This document shows positions 46,325 through 53,218 of a stretch of 53,271 nucleotides of DNA, piece by piece. The stretch comes from a virus. Position numbers and translations under genes: made by a program. The notes beneath the pieces are model-generated. The model did no database searches and was not told the DNA's origin. It saw nothing but the letters and a program-made list of their open reading frames with translations. Numbering within the stretch: the stretch's first letter is position 1; every line of letters begins with the position of its first letter. The stretch covers positions 1 through 53,271 of IMG/VR virus record IMGVR_UViG_3300036766_001847. One strand, 5' to 3'.

Positions 46325-47424
46325 AGCTGGCGGAACTCAAGGCGCCCTTCCCGTGGTTCGGCGGCAAGTCGCGCGCCGCGGCCCTGGTCTGGGCGGCGTT
46401 CGGCGACGTGCCGAACTACGTCGAGCCGTTCGCGGGAAGCCTCGCGGTGCTGCTCGGCCGACCGACGCCGGCGCGCATCGAGACCGTCAACGACCTCGAC
46501 TGCTACCTCTCGAACTTCTGGCGAGCGCTGAGCGGGGGGGGGGCTGACGTGGTGGCCTCTTACGCCGACTGGCCCGTCAACGAGGCCGACCTACACGCCC
46601 GGCACCGGTGGCTGGTCGACCAGGTCGCCTTCCGGGAGCGGATGCACTCGGACCCCGACTATTACGACGCCAGGGTGGCAGGCTGGTGGGTGTGGGGCCT
46701 GTGCCAGTGGATAGGCGGCGGGTGGTGCGCCGGCTCGAACTGGGACGACCTCGAGGAGCGACCTCGAGGCCGGAACACCGCCGGCGAAGCCCGTCGGCCG
46801 AACCTCTACGCGAGCAACGGGGTGCTGGGCCAGCGGCTGCGCAAGCGCGACCTCGAGGGCGCTTCGACATGGCGAAAGCGGCCCCAACTTGGCACCGGCC
46901 GCGGGGTGGCCCGCCAGCTGCCGATGCTGCGCGGGGACTCGGGTGCGGCCGGCGCCGGCGTCCACGCGACGGGCCGCGCCGGTGCCGTGCAGGAGTGGCT
47001 GCGGTCCCTTTCCGACCGTCTCCGGTACGTGCGCGTCTGCTGCGGCGACTGGCTCCGGGTGCTCGGGCGCACCCCCACCGAGCGCATCGGGACCACCGGC
47101 GTGATGCTCGACCCGCCGTACGGCCGCGCCGCCGGTCGCGACCCGAGCCTTTACTCGCGGGAGAGCCTCGACGTGGCCGCCCGGGTGCGTGAATGGGCCC
47201 TCGAGCACGCCGCCAACCCGCGCCTTCGCATCGCCCTCTGTGGGTACGAGGGCGAGCACGAGATGCCCGAGAGCTGGCAATGCGTCTCGTGGAAGGCCGC
47301 CGGCGGCTTCGCCGCGGCCGCGGGCAACACCGAGAACAGCAAGCGCGAGCGGATTTGGTTCTCGCCGGCGTGTAACCGGCTCGGTTCGCACGGGCCGCTC
47401 TTCGACCAGGTCGTCACCGGATGA
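46321..47424 (+). CDS. D12-class N6-adenine DNA methyltransferase with internal G10 tract
   Basis: 367 residues from GTG 46321. PFPWFGGKSR at the N-terminus (SAM-binding region), YVEPFAGSLAVLLGR, and the catalytic VMLDPPYG are the motifs of D12/Dam-type enzymes. A homopolymer of ten Gs encodes G72-G74 in LSGGGADVV, placed so that a one-base length change would break the frame. Typical D12 enzymes are 260-300 residues; this has an inserted variable region (about 150-245). It probably protects phage DNA. Confidence 0.88.
   Translation: MKLAELKAPFPWFGGKSRAAALVWAAFGDVPNYVEPFAGSLAVLLGRPTPARIETVNDLDCYLSNFWRALSGGGADVVASYADWPVNEADLHARHRWLVDQVAFRERMHSDPDYYDARVAGWWVWGLCQWIGGGWCAGSNWDDLEERPRGRNTAGEARRPNLYASNGVLGQRLRKRDLEGASTWRKRPQLGTGRGVARQLPMLRGDSGAAGAGVHATGRAGAVQEWLRSLSDRLRYVRVCCGDWLRVLGRTPTERIGTTGVMLDPPYGRAAGRDPSLYSRESLDVAARVREWALEHAANPRLRIALCGYEGEHEMPESWQCVSWKAAGGFAAAAGNTENSKRERIWFSPACNRLGSHGPLFDQVVTG
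46534..46543 (+). repeat. G10 homopolymer inside the D12 methyltransferase gene
   Basis: Ten consecutive Gs (46534-46543), in frame as three glycines. It is one of the longest G runs in the window and the only such run within a gene that I noticed. In bacteria, poly-G tracts of this length in methyltransferase genes are the classic basis of phase variation. Confidence 0.85.
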
Positions 47425-47858
47425 ACGAAGTCCCGGAGGGGAACATGCCGCAGCTCGAACCACCGAAGTGCGACCACAAGGGAGGAGACCGCTACTGGTG
47501 CGCCACCTGCAGGCCCTCGAGGCAGCTCTACGACGGGACCACGGGCATCGGTTGCGCCACGGTGCCGACCGAAGGGTTCCGGGACCCAGAGACCGGACTG
47601 CCGATCATCGGACGGCCGACCGGCCCAAGCATGGTTCGGCTCGACATCCCCGGCGGGAAGCCGTGCGAGAAGTGCGGCGGGGCGGCCTACGCCGAGCTGA
47701 AGGTGAGTCGTGGCGGCTGGCAGGCCGGGAGTGGCTACTGGCACGCCGCGGACTGCGCGACCCACTTCTGCCCGCACGGGGTCCGCTGGGCCACCGAGGA
47801 GTGCGCGAGGTGCGAGGCCGAGCGCATGGCCGAATGCGAGGGGGACGACGGTGGGTGA
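47421..47858 (+). CDS. Zinc-ribbon early protein
   Basis: 145 residues. CDHKGGDRYWCATC at the N-terminus, CEKCGG in the middle and CPHGVRWATEECARCEAE near the C-terminus make three Cys/His clusters. The middle (PETGLPIIGRPTGPSMVRLD) is beta-rich. It overlaps both neighbours. No family is recognised. Confidence 0.58.
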   Translation: MNEVPEGNMPQLEPPKCDHKGGDRYWCATCRPSRQLYDGTTGIGCATVPTEGFRDPETGLPIIGRPTGPSMVRLDIPGGKPCEKCGGAAYAELKVSRGGWQAGSGYWHAADCATHFCPHGVRWATEECARCEAERMAECEGDDGG

Positions 47859-48840
47859 GACGACGAAGATCTCCTGGTGCGACTCCACCTTCAACCCCTG
47901 GGTGGGCTGCACCAAGGTGAGCCCCGGGTGCACCAACTGCTACGCCGAGGTGCAGGACCATCGCTGGGGGCATGACCGATGGGGCCCGGGCAAGGCGCGC
48001 GAGCTCACCAGCAAGGCGAACTGGGCGCTGCCCATCCGGTGGAACGCCGCCGCGGCGAAGGCCGGAGTCCGCCGGCGGGTGTTCTGCGGGAGCCTCTGCG
48101 ACGTCTTCGACCCGGAGGCCCCGGTCGGAGGGCGCGCGCGGCTCTGGGATCTGATTCACGCCACCGATCACCTGGACTGGCTGCTCCTCACGAAGCGCCC
48201 GGAGCGCTTCGGGCCGGAGTTGCCGCTCGGGTGGCACGAACTTGGGTGGCCGCGCAACGTGTGGCTTGGCGTCACCGTCGAGAACCAGGAGCAGGCCGAG
48301 AAACGCATTCCCCTTCTTCTGGAGCAAGACGCGGTGGTGCGGTTCCTGTCTTGTGAGCCGATGCTTGAAGACGTTGGGTTAAATCGCCACCTCGGCATCT
48401 ACACGCACAGCGGCACCCCGTGCTGCATCGATCGGCCCGGTTACCACGCGCTCGCCGCGACCGACCGGGGCGGGCCGGGAAGGACCGGAATCGACTGGGT
48501 CATCGTCGGCGGCGAGAGCGGCTCGCGGGCGCGATCGTTCAGGCCGGCGTGGGCGCGAGGCATCCGCGACCAGTGCAAGGCGGCCGGGGTGCGCTTCTTC
48601 ATGAAGCAACTCGGCGCGCACGTCATCGACCGCAACGACGCCGGGTTCGACGGCGAACCGGGCGATTCGTGGAACCTCAAGGGCGAGTTCGGGCGCGTCG
48701 AGGAGGACCTCGACGGCACGCGCGACGGGTACCAGGGAGCTCCGGTCCGCGTTCACCTGAAGGACGCGCGCCACGGCGGCGACATCGAGGAATTCCCGCC
48801 GGACCTCCGCGTGCGGCAGTTCCCGGAGGTGCGCCGGTGA
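47851..48840 (+). CDS. Gp37/Gp68-like (DUF5131) protein
   Basis: 329 residues from GTG 47851. It opens KISWCDSTFNPWVGCTKVSP with GCTNCYAE, the CxxxxxxxCxxC signature of phage Gp37/DUF5131 proteins, which resembles an iron-sulphur or radical-SAM-like site. Other landmarks are FCGSLCDVFD, WLLLTKRPER, NVWLGVTVENQEQAEKRIP, and the WVIVGGESGSRARSF block. An insert (about 170-200) with CC precedes the latter. The function of the family is not settled. Confidence 0.88.
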   Translation: MGETTKISWCDSTFNPWVGCTKVSPGCTNCYAEVQDHRWGHDRWGPGKARELTSKANWALPIRWNAAAAKAGVRRRVFCGSLCDVFDPEAPVGGRARLWDLIHATDHLDWLLLTKRPERFGPELPLGWHELGWPRNVWLGVTVENQEQAEKRIPLLLEQDAVVRFLSCEPMLEDVGLNRHLGIYTHSGTPCCIDRPGYHALAATDRGGPGRTGIDWVIVGGESGSRARSFRPAWARGIRDQCKAAGVRFFMKQLGAHVIDRNDAGFDGEPGDSWNLKGEFGRVEEDLDGTRDGYQGAPVRVHLKDARHGGDIEEFPPDLRVRQFPEVRR

Positions 48841-49034
48841 TCTGCCCACACTGCCGTCTGCATTTCGGCCCCGGCGGCCACGAAAACCAGATCTACTGCT
48901 CCGAGCGGTGCGAGCGCGCTGCAGCGGAGGCACGTCGCCAGCGGAAGAGGCAGCCATCGCCGCGGTTCGGGAAGAAGGGCGGCCTCACGCCCGAGCAGAT
49001 CGCCTGTCGTCGAGCAGTGGGGCTTCCGGTATGA
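48837..49034 (+). CDS. Small zinc-finger protein
   Basis: 65 residues from GTG 48837. CPHCRLHFGPGGHENQIYCS then ERCERAAAEARRQRKRQ is a single zinc finger of the kind found in small DNA-binding phage proteins, with a basic C-terminal half. GTGA overlap with DUF5131 upstream. Confidence 0.58.
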   Translation: MICPHCRLHFGPGGHENQIYCSERCERAAAEARRQRKRQPSPRFGKKGGLTPEQIACRRAVGLPV

Positions 49035-49411
49035 GCTGGTCAGAGATCGACGCGCTCAAGGAGGTCTACCGGGTGGTGCGCAAGCCCACCGCGTGGCTGA
49101 GTCTGCACAACCGCGGCATCAAGCACCAGAAGCCCTTCGCCTCGGTGGTCCTCGAGTACCCAGGCAGCCGGGCCGGCTACACCTGCCGGGTCCGCTGGGA
49201 CGCCGAGCGCCGCGAGCTGGTCTTCACGCTGATGCTGAGGAAGCCGATCCTCTGCCGGGCGATACCACTGCGGAGCATCCCCAACGCGACCGAGCCTCTC
49301 GAGGTCGCCAACCGCTCGCGCCGGGACTCGTGGGGCCGCCTCTCGCTCGACCAGCTTGCGACCCTGCTGATCGCGTTCACCACCGCCTACCCCCTGGTGG
49401 ACCTTGGCTGA
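49031..49411 (+). CDS. Early hypothetical protein
   Basis: 126 residues from ATG 49031. The N-terminal SWSEIDALKEVYRVVRKPTA and central VVLEYPGSRAGYTCRVRWDA then LVFTLMLRKPILCRAI suggest an alpha/beta fold. No motif is recognised. It overlaps the ASCH gene by eight bases. Confidence 0.55.
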   Translation: MSWSEIDALKEVYRVVRKPTAWLSLHNRGIKHQKPFASVVLEYPGSRAGYTCRVRWDAERRELVFTLMLRKPILCRAIPLRSIPNATEPLEVANRSRRDSWGRLSLDQLATLLIAFTTAYPLVDLG

Positions 49412-49961
49412 CCGCCCCCTCGCCCCGCACGACGTCGAGCGGCACCTCATCCTGGGCCTCACGGTGCGCAACCCTTGGGCATGGGGCCTGGCGAAGGCGA
49501 TCAAGCCCCTCGAGAACCGCACCTGGGCGCCCCCGAAGGTCTGCCTGGGCAGGTACATCGCCATCCACGCCGGAAAGACGCTCGACGCCGAGGACGGCAT
49601 CGCCGCCTTTCGAGACTGCCTCAACCACCCGCTGGTGAAGCCGAAGGTGCTCGAGCGCCTGGGCGACGACGGGCACGTGAGCCTGGCGATGATGCCCATG
49701 GCGAGCGTGTTGGGGGTCGGCCGGCTCGCCAAGGTAGTCGAGGACCCGGACGAGCTCACCCCCGAGCAACGCGTGTGGTGGGCGGGCCCGAGGGTTCGAA
49801 CCCCGGGGCAGCCCCACTTCGGCTGGCTCTTCGACGACGTCGTGGAATTCCCCCCGGTGCCCTGCAGGGGCTTTCAGAAACTCTGGGCCCTCCCACGGGA
49901 TGTGCTGGACCTGGTTCGTCCGAGGTACTTGGCCGCGCGAGCGGCGAGGAAGGTCGCCTGA
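49404..49961 (+). CDS. ASCH-domain-like protein
   Basis: 185 residues; the start is TTG 49404, the only one that keeps the conserved N-terminus. LTVRNPWAWGLAKAIKPLEN, RTWAPPKVCLGRYIAIHAGK and the C-terminal ALPRDVLDLV match the ASCH/PUA-like fold, which binds RNA or modified nucleobases. In phages with modified DNA, such domains may read or process modified bases. The overlap with both neighbours supports the assignment. Confidence 0.75.
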   Translation: MADRPLAPHDVERHLILGLTVRNPWAWGLAKAIKPLENRTWAPPKVCLGRYIAIHAGKTLDAEDGIAAFRDCLNHPLVKPKVLERLGDDGHVSLAMMPMASVLGVGRLAKVVEDPDELTPEQRVWWAGPRVRTPGQPHFGWLFDDVVEFPPVPCRGFQKLWALPRDVLDLVRPRYLAARAARKVA

Positions 49962-50713
49962 TGCACCTCCCGTTCACACAGATCGCTTCGGAAGTCGTCG
50001 ACCAGTCGGCGGCCGAACTCGCCGCGTTCCTGGCCATCGAGGAGACCACGGCCCTGGGGCAGCTCGTGTTCCTTTTCCAGGGCGCGCTGTCGCGGGTGCC
50101 TGAAGGCGAAATGCCCTCCGACCATGACCTGGTGGCCGGCCGTGCCGCGACGCGCCTGGTGGCCGCCTGGGCCCACCACCGGGGAGATCCGGAGGTGTTC
50201 GCCGACGCCTGCGAGCAGCTGAGCCACCCGGTGCTCGAACGCACCAAGGACGGCCTCCGCCTTCGAGGCCTGGACCGCTACGACCGGGTCATCAAGGAGC
50301 AACGCGCGCGTTCACAGAAGGCAAGGACTGCGGCAGCAGCCCGCTGGCAGACCCCGAGCAATGCCGGGAGCAGTGCTCAAGCATCGCCCGAGCAAAGCGC
50401 AAGCAGTGCTCCGCGATGCCTAGAGCGAGATGAAGATGAAGACGGAGAAGAAGACGTAGATCACGATCGCAGTAGTAGTTCCGGTACGAGGGGCTGTGGA
50501 AAACCTGTGGACGACGGTGGAAAACCGCCCGACCCGCCCGTCGGCTCTGGACAGGACGACCGCCCGGCGCGCCCGCCGCCGCGCTGGCTGAAGGCGATCG
50601 AGGTCCTCGACGGCGAAACCGAGGACGAGGCGCAGGCCCGCGTCGACGGCGTAGACCCGCCGATCGCTCCGCGCCAACTGGCGCCAACCGATCCGCCAGG
50701 GGGCTCGCCGTGA
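49961..50713 (+). CDS. Hypothetical early protein, possible replication protein
   Basis: 250 residues from ATG 49961; upstream codons in frame are shadow of the ASCH gene. Residues 1-125 are a helical domain (AAELAAFLAIEETTALGQLV, LVAAWAHHRGDPEVFADACE) ending in DRYDRVIKEQRARSQKARTA, a layout seen in phage replication-initiator N-terminal domains. The rest is acidic and disordered (RDEDEDGEEDVDHDRSSSSG). Its base composition dips at 50400-50500. The functional guess is weak. Confidence 0.5.
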   Translation: MHLPFTQIASEVVDQSAAELAAFLAIEETTALGQLVFLFQGALSRVPEGEMPSDHDLVAGRAATRLVAAWAHHRGDPEVFADACEQLSHPVLERTKDGLRLRGLDRYDRVIKEQRARSQKARTAAAARWQTPSNAGSSAQASPEQSASSAPRCLERDEDEDGEEDVDHDRSSSSGTRGCGKPVDDGGKPPDPPVGSGQDDRPARPPPRWLKAIEVLDGETEDEAQARVDGVDPPIAPRQLAPTDPPGGSP

Positions 50714-51206
50714 CCTGGGGCCCCTGCTTCGTGCACCTGACCGCGCCATGGCCGCCCACCGGGGACAAGTACTGGCGGGTCGCGCGAAACCGGATGTACG
50801 TCTCTCCGGAGGGGAAGGCCTACCGGGCCCTGCTCGCCCGGCTCTTCCCGAAGCAACTGCCGCTACTCGGCGACCTGGTGATGAGCGCCACCCTGTACCG
50901 TCCGGCCGCCTCCGGCGACCTAGGGAATCGGCTGAAGGTCCTCGAAGATGCGCTCGAGGGCATCGCCTACCTGGGCGTCGCGCGCTCGCCCGCGACCGCG
51001 ATGTCTGGCGTTCCGACGAAGATCCGCGGCACCCGCGGGTCGAGCTCCATTTCGCCGGCGCGGCCTTTGGCACGCGCGAGCAGGTCTGTGCGGCCGCCCA
51101 GGCCAAGCACGTGGCGATCGTGAAGCGCCGTGCCACCTTGCGACGGAAGCGGTTCGCGCGCGCGCTCGCGGGCCACGCGCGGCTTCGCTCGGGGGTCTAC
51201 CGGTGA
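50710..51206 (+). pseudogene. RusA-like Holliday junction resolvase, frame broken
   Basis: From GTG 50710, WGPCFVHLTAPWPPTGDKYW, MYVSPEGKAYRALLARLFP and GDLGNRLKVLEDALEGIAYLG are clear RusA landmarks (about 90 residues). Then the frame runs into Ser/Pro/Arg-rich nonsense, while the -1 frame continues with DVWRSDEDPRHPRVELHF and FGTREQVCAAAQAKHVAIVK to TGA 51204-51206, which overlaps the next GTG. The break is at about 50975-50995. Either one base is missing (mutation or error) or the ribosome shifts -1. The usual active-site Asp is replaced or lost around the break. Confidence 0.72.
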
Positions 51207-51517
51207 GCCGGATCGACGGGGTCGACGACGAGCTCGAGCAGCGCTCTTGGCCGACCTGCCCAGGGTGCGGCGCGCGGGTCTACGACGAGTTCGCGCGGTC
51301 CCAGGGTTGCGTCGAGGAACACCAGGTCGGCTGCGGCCGAGGCATCGAGCGGTTGCTCGAGGTGCGCTTCGGTGCATTCGAGAACCGGCGCATGCTTCTG
51401 AACGACCCGTCGGGTCAGGACCTGCTCGTCGAGCTCCGCCAGCTCCACGTCGACCTCGTCGAGCAGCTCCGCGCGAAGGAACCCGTGGCAGAGGAGGAGA
51501 GCGCCGATGGCGCCTGA
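51203..51517 (+). CDS. Hypothetical zinc-site protein
   Basis: 104 residues from GTG 51203, overlapping the true end of the RusA frame. CPGCGARVYDEFARSQGCVE and a later HQVGCGRGIERLLEVRFG form a likely zinc site; the C-terminus is a helical LLVELRQLHVDLVEQLRAKE. No family. Confidence 0.55.
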   Translation: MSRIDGVDDELEQRSWPTCPGCGARVYDEFARSQGCVEEHQVGCGRGIERLLEVRFGAFENRRMLLNDPSGQDLLVELRQLHVDLVEQLRAKEPVAEEESADGA

Positions 51518-51610
51518 GCTCGTGATGGCCTTCCTGCTCGGGATGTACTTCGCCTGGTGGCTGCGATGGGCGTGGCGGGTGACGCGCGCGCGCTGGCACG
51601 GTGGTGGTGA
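51507..51610 (+). CDS. Small membrane protein, 3' end uncertain
   Basis: ATG 51507 opens APELVMAFLLGMYFAWWLRW followed by AWRVTRARWHGGG, one N-terminal membrane helix and a basic tail. The frame stays open to 52349, but after about 51610 it overlaps another convincing small gene and its sequence loses coding character. A one-base frame change near the GGTGGTGGT at 51601-51609 would end it at TGA 51608-51610 in the usual GTGA overlap. The extent given here follows that reading. Confidence 0.45.
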
Positions 51611-51762
51611 ACCGCCCGGAACGTCGAATTGCCGGGCGCGGCGCCTGGCGGCGCAGTGTGCTCGCCTCCGCCGACATGGGGATCGAGCTCGCCGAAGCAA
51701 ACACCCTCTTCTTCGAGGCGTTCTCGGGCGGGAAGCGGCCGTGGTGCGCATGGAGGCAATAG
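51607..51762 (+). CDS. Small phage protein (GIELAEANTLFFEAF type)
   Basis: From GTG 51607 (51601 and 51604 are alternatives) to TAG 51760-51762, about 51 residues. The C-terminal GIELAEANTLFFEAFSGGKR then PWCAWRQ has strong coding character and is in a different frame from the open reading around it. GGAGG in its last codons serves the next gene. Function is unknown. Confidence 0.5.
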   Translation: MNRPERRIAGRGAWRRSVLASADMGIELAEANTLFFEAFSGGKRPWCAWRQ

Positions 51763-51764
51763 CG

Positions 51765-52349
51765 ATGAGGCCAGGGACGGAAGAACCGATGATCTCCGCA
51801 GCGCTCCGCGACCTGCCTCTTGCTGCCGAGGCGGCCGACTACGAGGACGGCGTCGCTTACTGCTCAGGTCCCGAGTGCGATCGGCCGGTGTTTCGTCTAG
51901 GACTGTGCGAGGGGCATTGCAAGCAGCGGCAACGCCAGAAGCCTCTCGCGCCGCTGGCTGAGAAGCTCACCCCGCGCCAGCGGTTCTACGAGGCGATCAC
52001 CGCGTGGGCCGAGTGCGACTCGGGCGACGATGAGGCCTATGCCGAGGCCGAGCGCTCGGTCGAGTACGCGGCCCGCCAGGCGTTCGGGAAGAAGAACGCC
52101 GGCGAGGCGATCCGGAAGGGCATGGCGGCGGCGCGCGCGCGCGGTGTTCGCGTCGGTCGCCCGCCCAAGCTCGCCCAGAAGGAAGCCCAAGCGCTGGTGC
52201 TGAAGACGGGAAGCTTCCGCGCCGCGGCCAAGAAGTTGGGCGTGCACTGGATCACCGTCTGGCGCGCCATTCGCCGCGCCGCGGTTGCGCAAAGCGACCT
52301 TTTGCAATCGCCGCCGAGTGGTCCACGACCGCGGCGAGGATCTCGGTGA
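51765..52349 (+). CDS. Helix-turn-helix protein with resolvase-type C-terminus
   Basis: 194 residues from ATG 51765, chosen for GGAGG eight bases upstream and because it follows the previous stop by two bases. It has a small Cys cluster (CSGPECDRP...CEGHC, about 33-53), a long helical middle and a C-terminal GVRVGRPPKL followed by SFRAAAKKLGVHWITVWRAI. This is the HTH found at the ends of resolvase-like proteins, without a resolvase domain. Its last residues are encoded by motif copy G. A regulator of late genes is possible. Confidence 0.65.
   Translation: MRPGTEEPMISAALRDLPLAAEAADYEDGVAYCSGPECDRPVFRLGLCEGHCKQRQRQKPLAPLAEKLTPRQRFYEAITAWAECDSGDDEAYAEAERSVEYAARQAFGKKNAGEAIRKGMAAARARGVRVGRPPKLAQKEAQALVLKTGSFRAAAKKLGVHWITVWRAIRRAAVAQSDLLQSPPSGPRPRRGSR
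52321..52341 (+). promoter_or_regulatory. Late-block motif copy G (GTCCAC-N9-GAGGAT)
   Basis: Seventh copy, perfect in both halves, overlapping the last ten codons of the HTH gene and ending seven bases before ATG 52349 of the HNH-kinase gene. Across the genome join it would head the packaging block (HNH, then terminase). Confidence 0.72.
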
Positions 52350-53218
52350 TGCCGACCGCACCTCCTCACCCATGCGCCCAACCGGGGTGCCCGACGCTGG
52401 TGCCCCGCGGGCATGCGCGGTGCGAGCCGTGCGCCCGCCAGCGGTTCGCTGAAGACCGTGACCGACGCGGGACATCGGCAGGGCGCGGATACGGCGGGCG
52501 CTGGCGCAAGGCACGGTTGCTCTACCTCCTTTCGAACCCGCTCTGCATTCAGTGCGAGGGGTACGGGCGCGTCGTACCCGCAGTTGCCGTCGACCACATC
52601 ACCCCGCACCGCGGCGATCAGGATCTCTTCTGGGATGAGGGCAACTGGCAGCCGCTGTGCCTGAAGTGCCACAACGTCAAGACCGCCACCGAGGACGGCG
52701 GGTTCGGTTCGGCGGCCGTGTTGCCCCCAGGCATGCGGCCTTCCCTCGTTCCGCTCACGGTGGTGGCAGGCGCGCCCGCGAGCGGCAAGAGCACGCTGGT
52801 CCAGGGCGTGGCGGTCGACGGCGACCTGGTCCTCGACCTCGACGCCATCCGGGCACGCCTGTCCGGTCGCCCCATCTACGAGGCGGGAGAGGAGACCTAC
52901 CGGCCCGCAATGGCGGAGCGCAACGCCCAGCTCAAGCAGCTCGGCCACCCTCAGGCCCGCTGGTCCAGGGCGTGGCTCATCGCCTCGGCGCCCTCGCCTG
53001 CCGCCCGGCGCTGGTGGCGCCGGAAGGCGGGCGCGCGCATGGTGGTGATCACCACCCCCCTCGAGACCTGCCTGCAGCGCATCGCCGCCGACCCCCGCCG
53101 GCGGGACAAGGAGCGGCACCTGCGCGCCGCGCGCGAGTGGTGGAGCGCCTACCGGCCAGCACCAGAGGACGAGAGCGACGGCGAGTGGAGGGCACTCCCT
53201 GAGGCCAAGTATGGGTAA
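52349..53218 (+). CDS. HNH endonuclease fused to P-loop kinase-like domain
   Basis: 289 residues from ATG 52349 (GTG three bases upstream also possible). Residues 60-112 are a zinc-bound HNH nuclease: CIQC (66-69), VDHITPH (His83), N99 in EGNWQPLC, CLKCHNVK (104-111). Residues 135-289 are a P-loop domain with Walker A GAPASGKST (141-149), DLVLDLDAIRARL (Walker B-type) and a late Arg-rich lid (ADPRRRDKERHLRAAR), most like polynucleotide or zeta-type kinases. Next to terminase, HNH proteins assist cos cleavage; the kinase could repair ends. Confidence 0.82.
   Translation: MPTAPPHPCAQPGCPTLVPRGHARCEPCARQRFAEDRDRRGTSAGRGYGGRWRKARLLYLLSNPLCIQCEGYGRVVPAVAVDHITPHRGDQDLFWDEGNWQPLCLKCHNVKTATEDGGFGSAAVLPPGMRPSLVPLTVVAGAPASGKSTLVQGVAVDGDLVLDLDAIRARLSGRPIYEAGEETYRPAMAERNAQLKQLGHPQARWSRAWLIASAPSPAARRWWRRKAGARMVVITTPLETCLQRIAADPRRRDKERHLRAAREWWSAYRPAPEDESDGEWRALPEAKYG

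Noticed and set aside
51507-52349. One 280-residue fusion of membrane helix and HTH
   Set aside because: Between about 51610 and 51765 the sequence looks non-coding in this frame while another frame encodes a convincing small protein; ribosome sites support separate genes.
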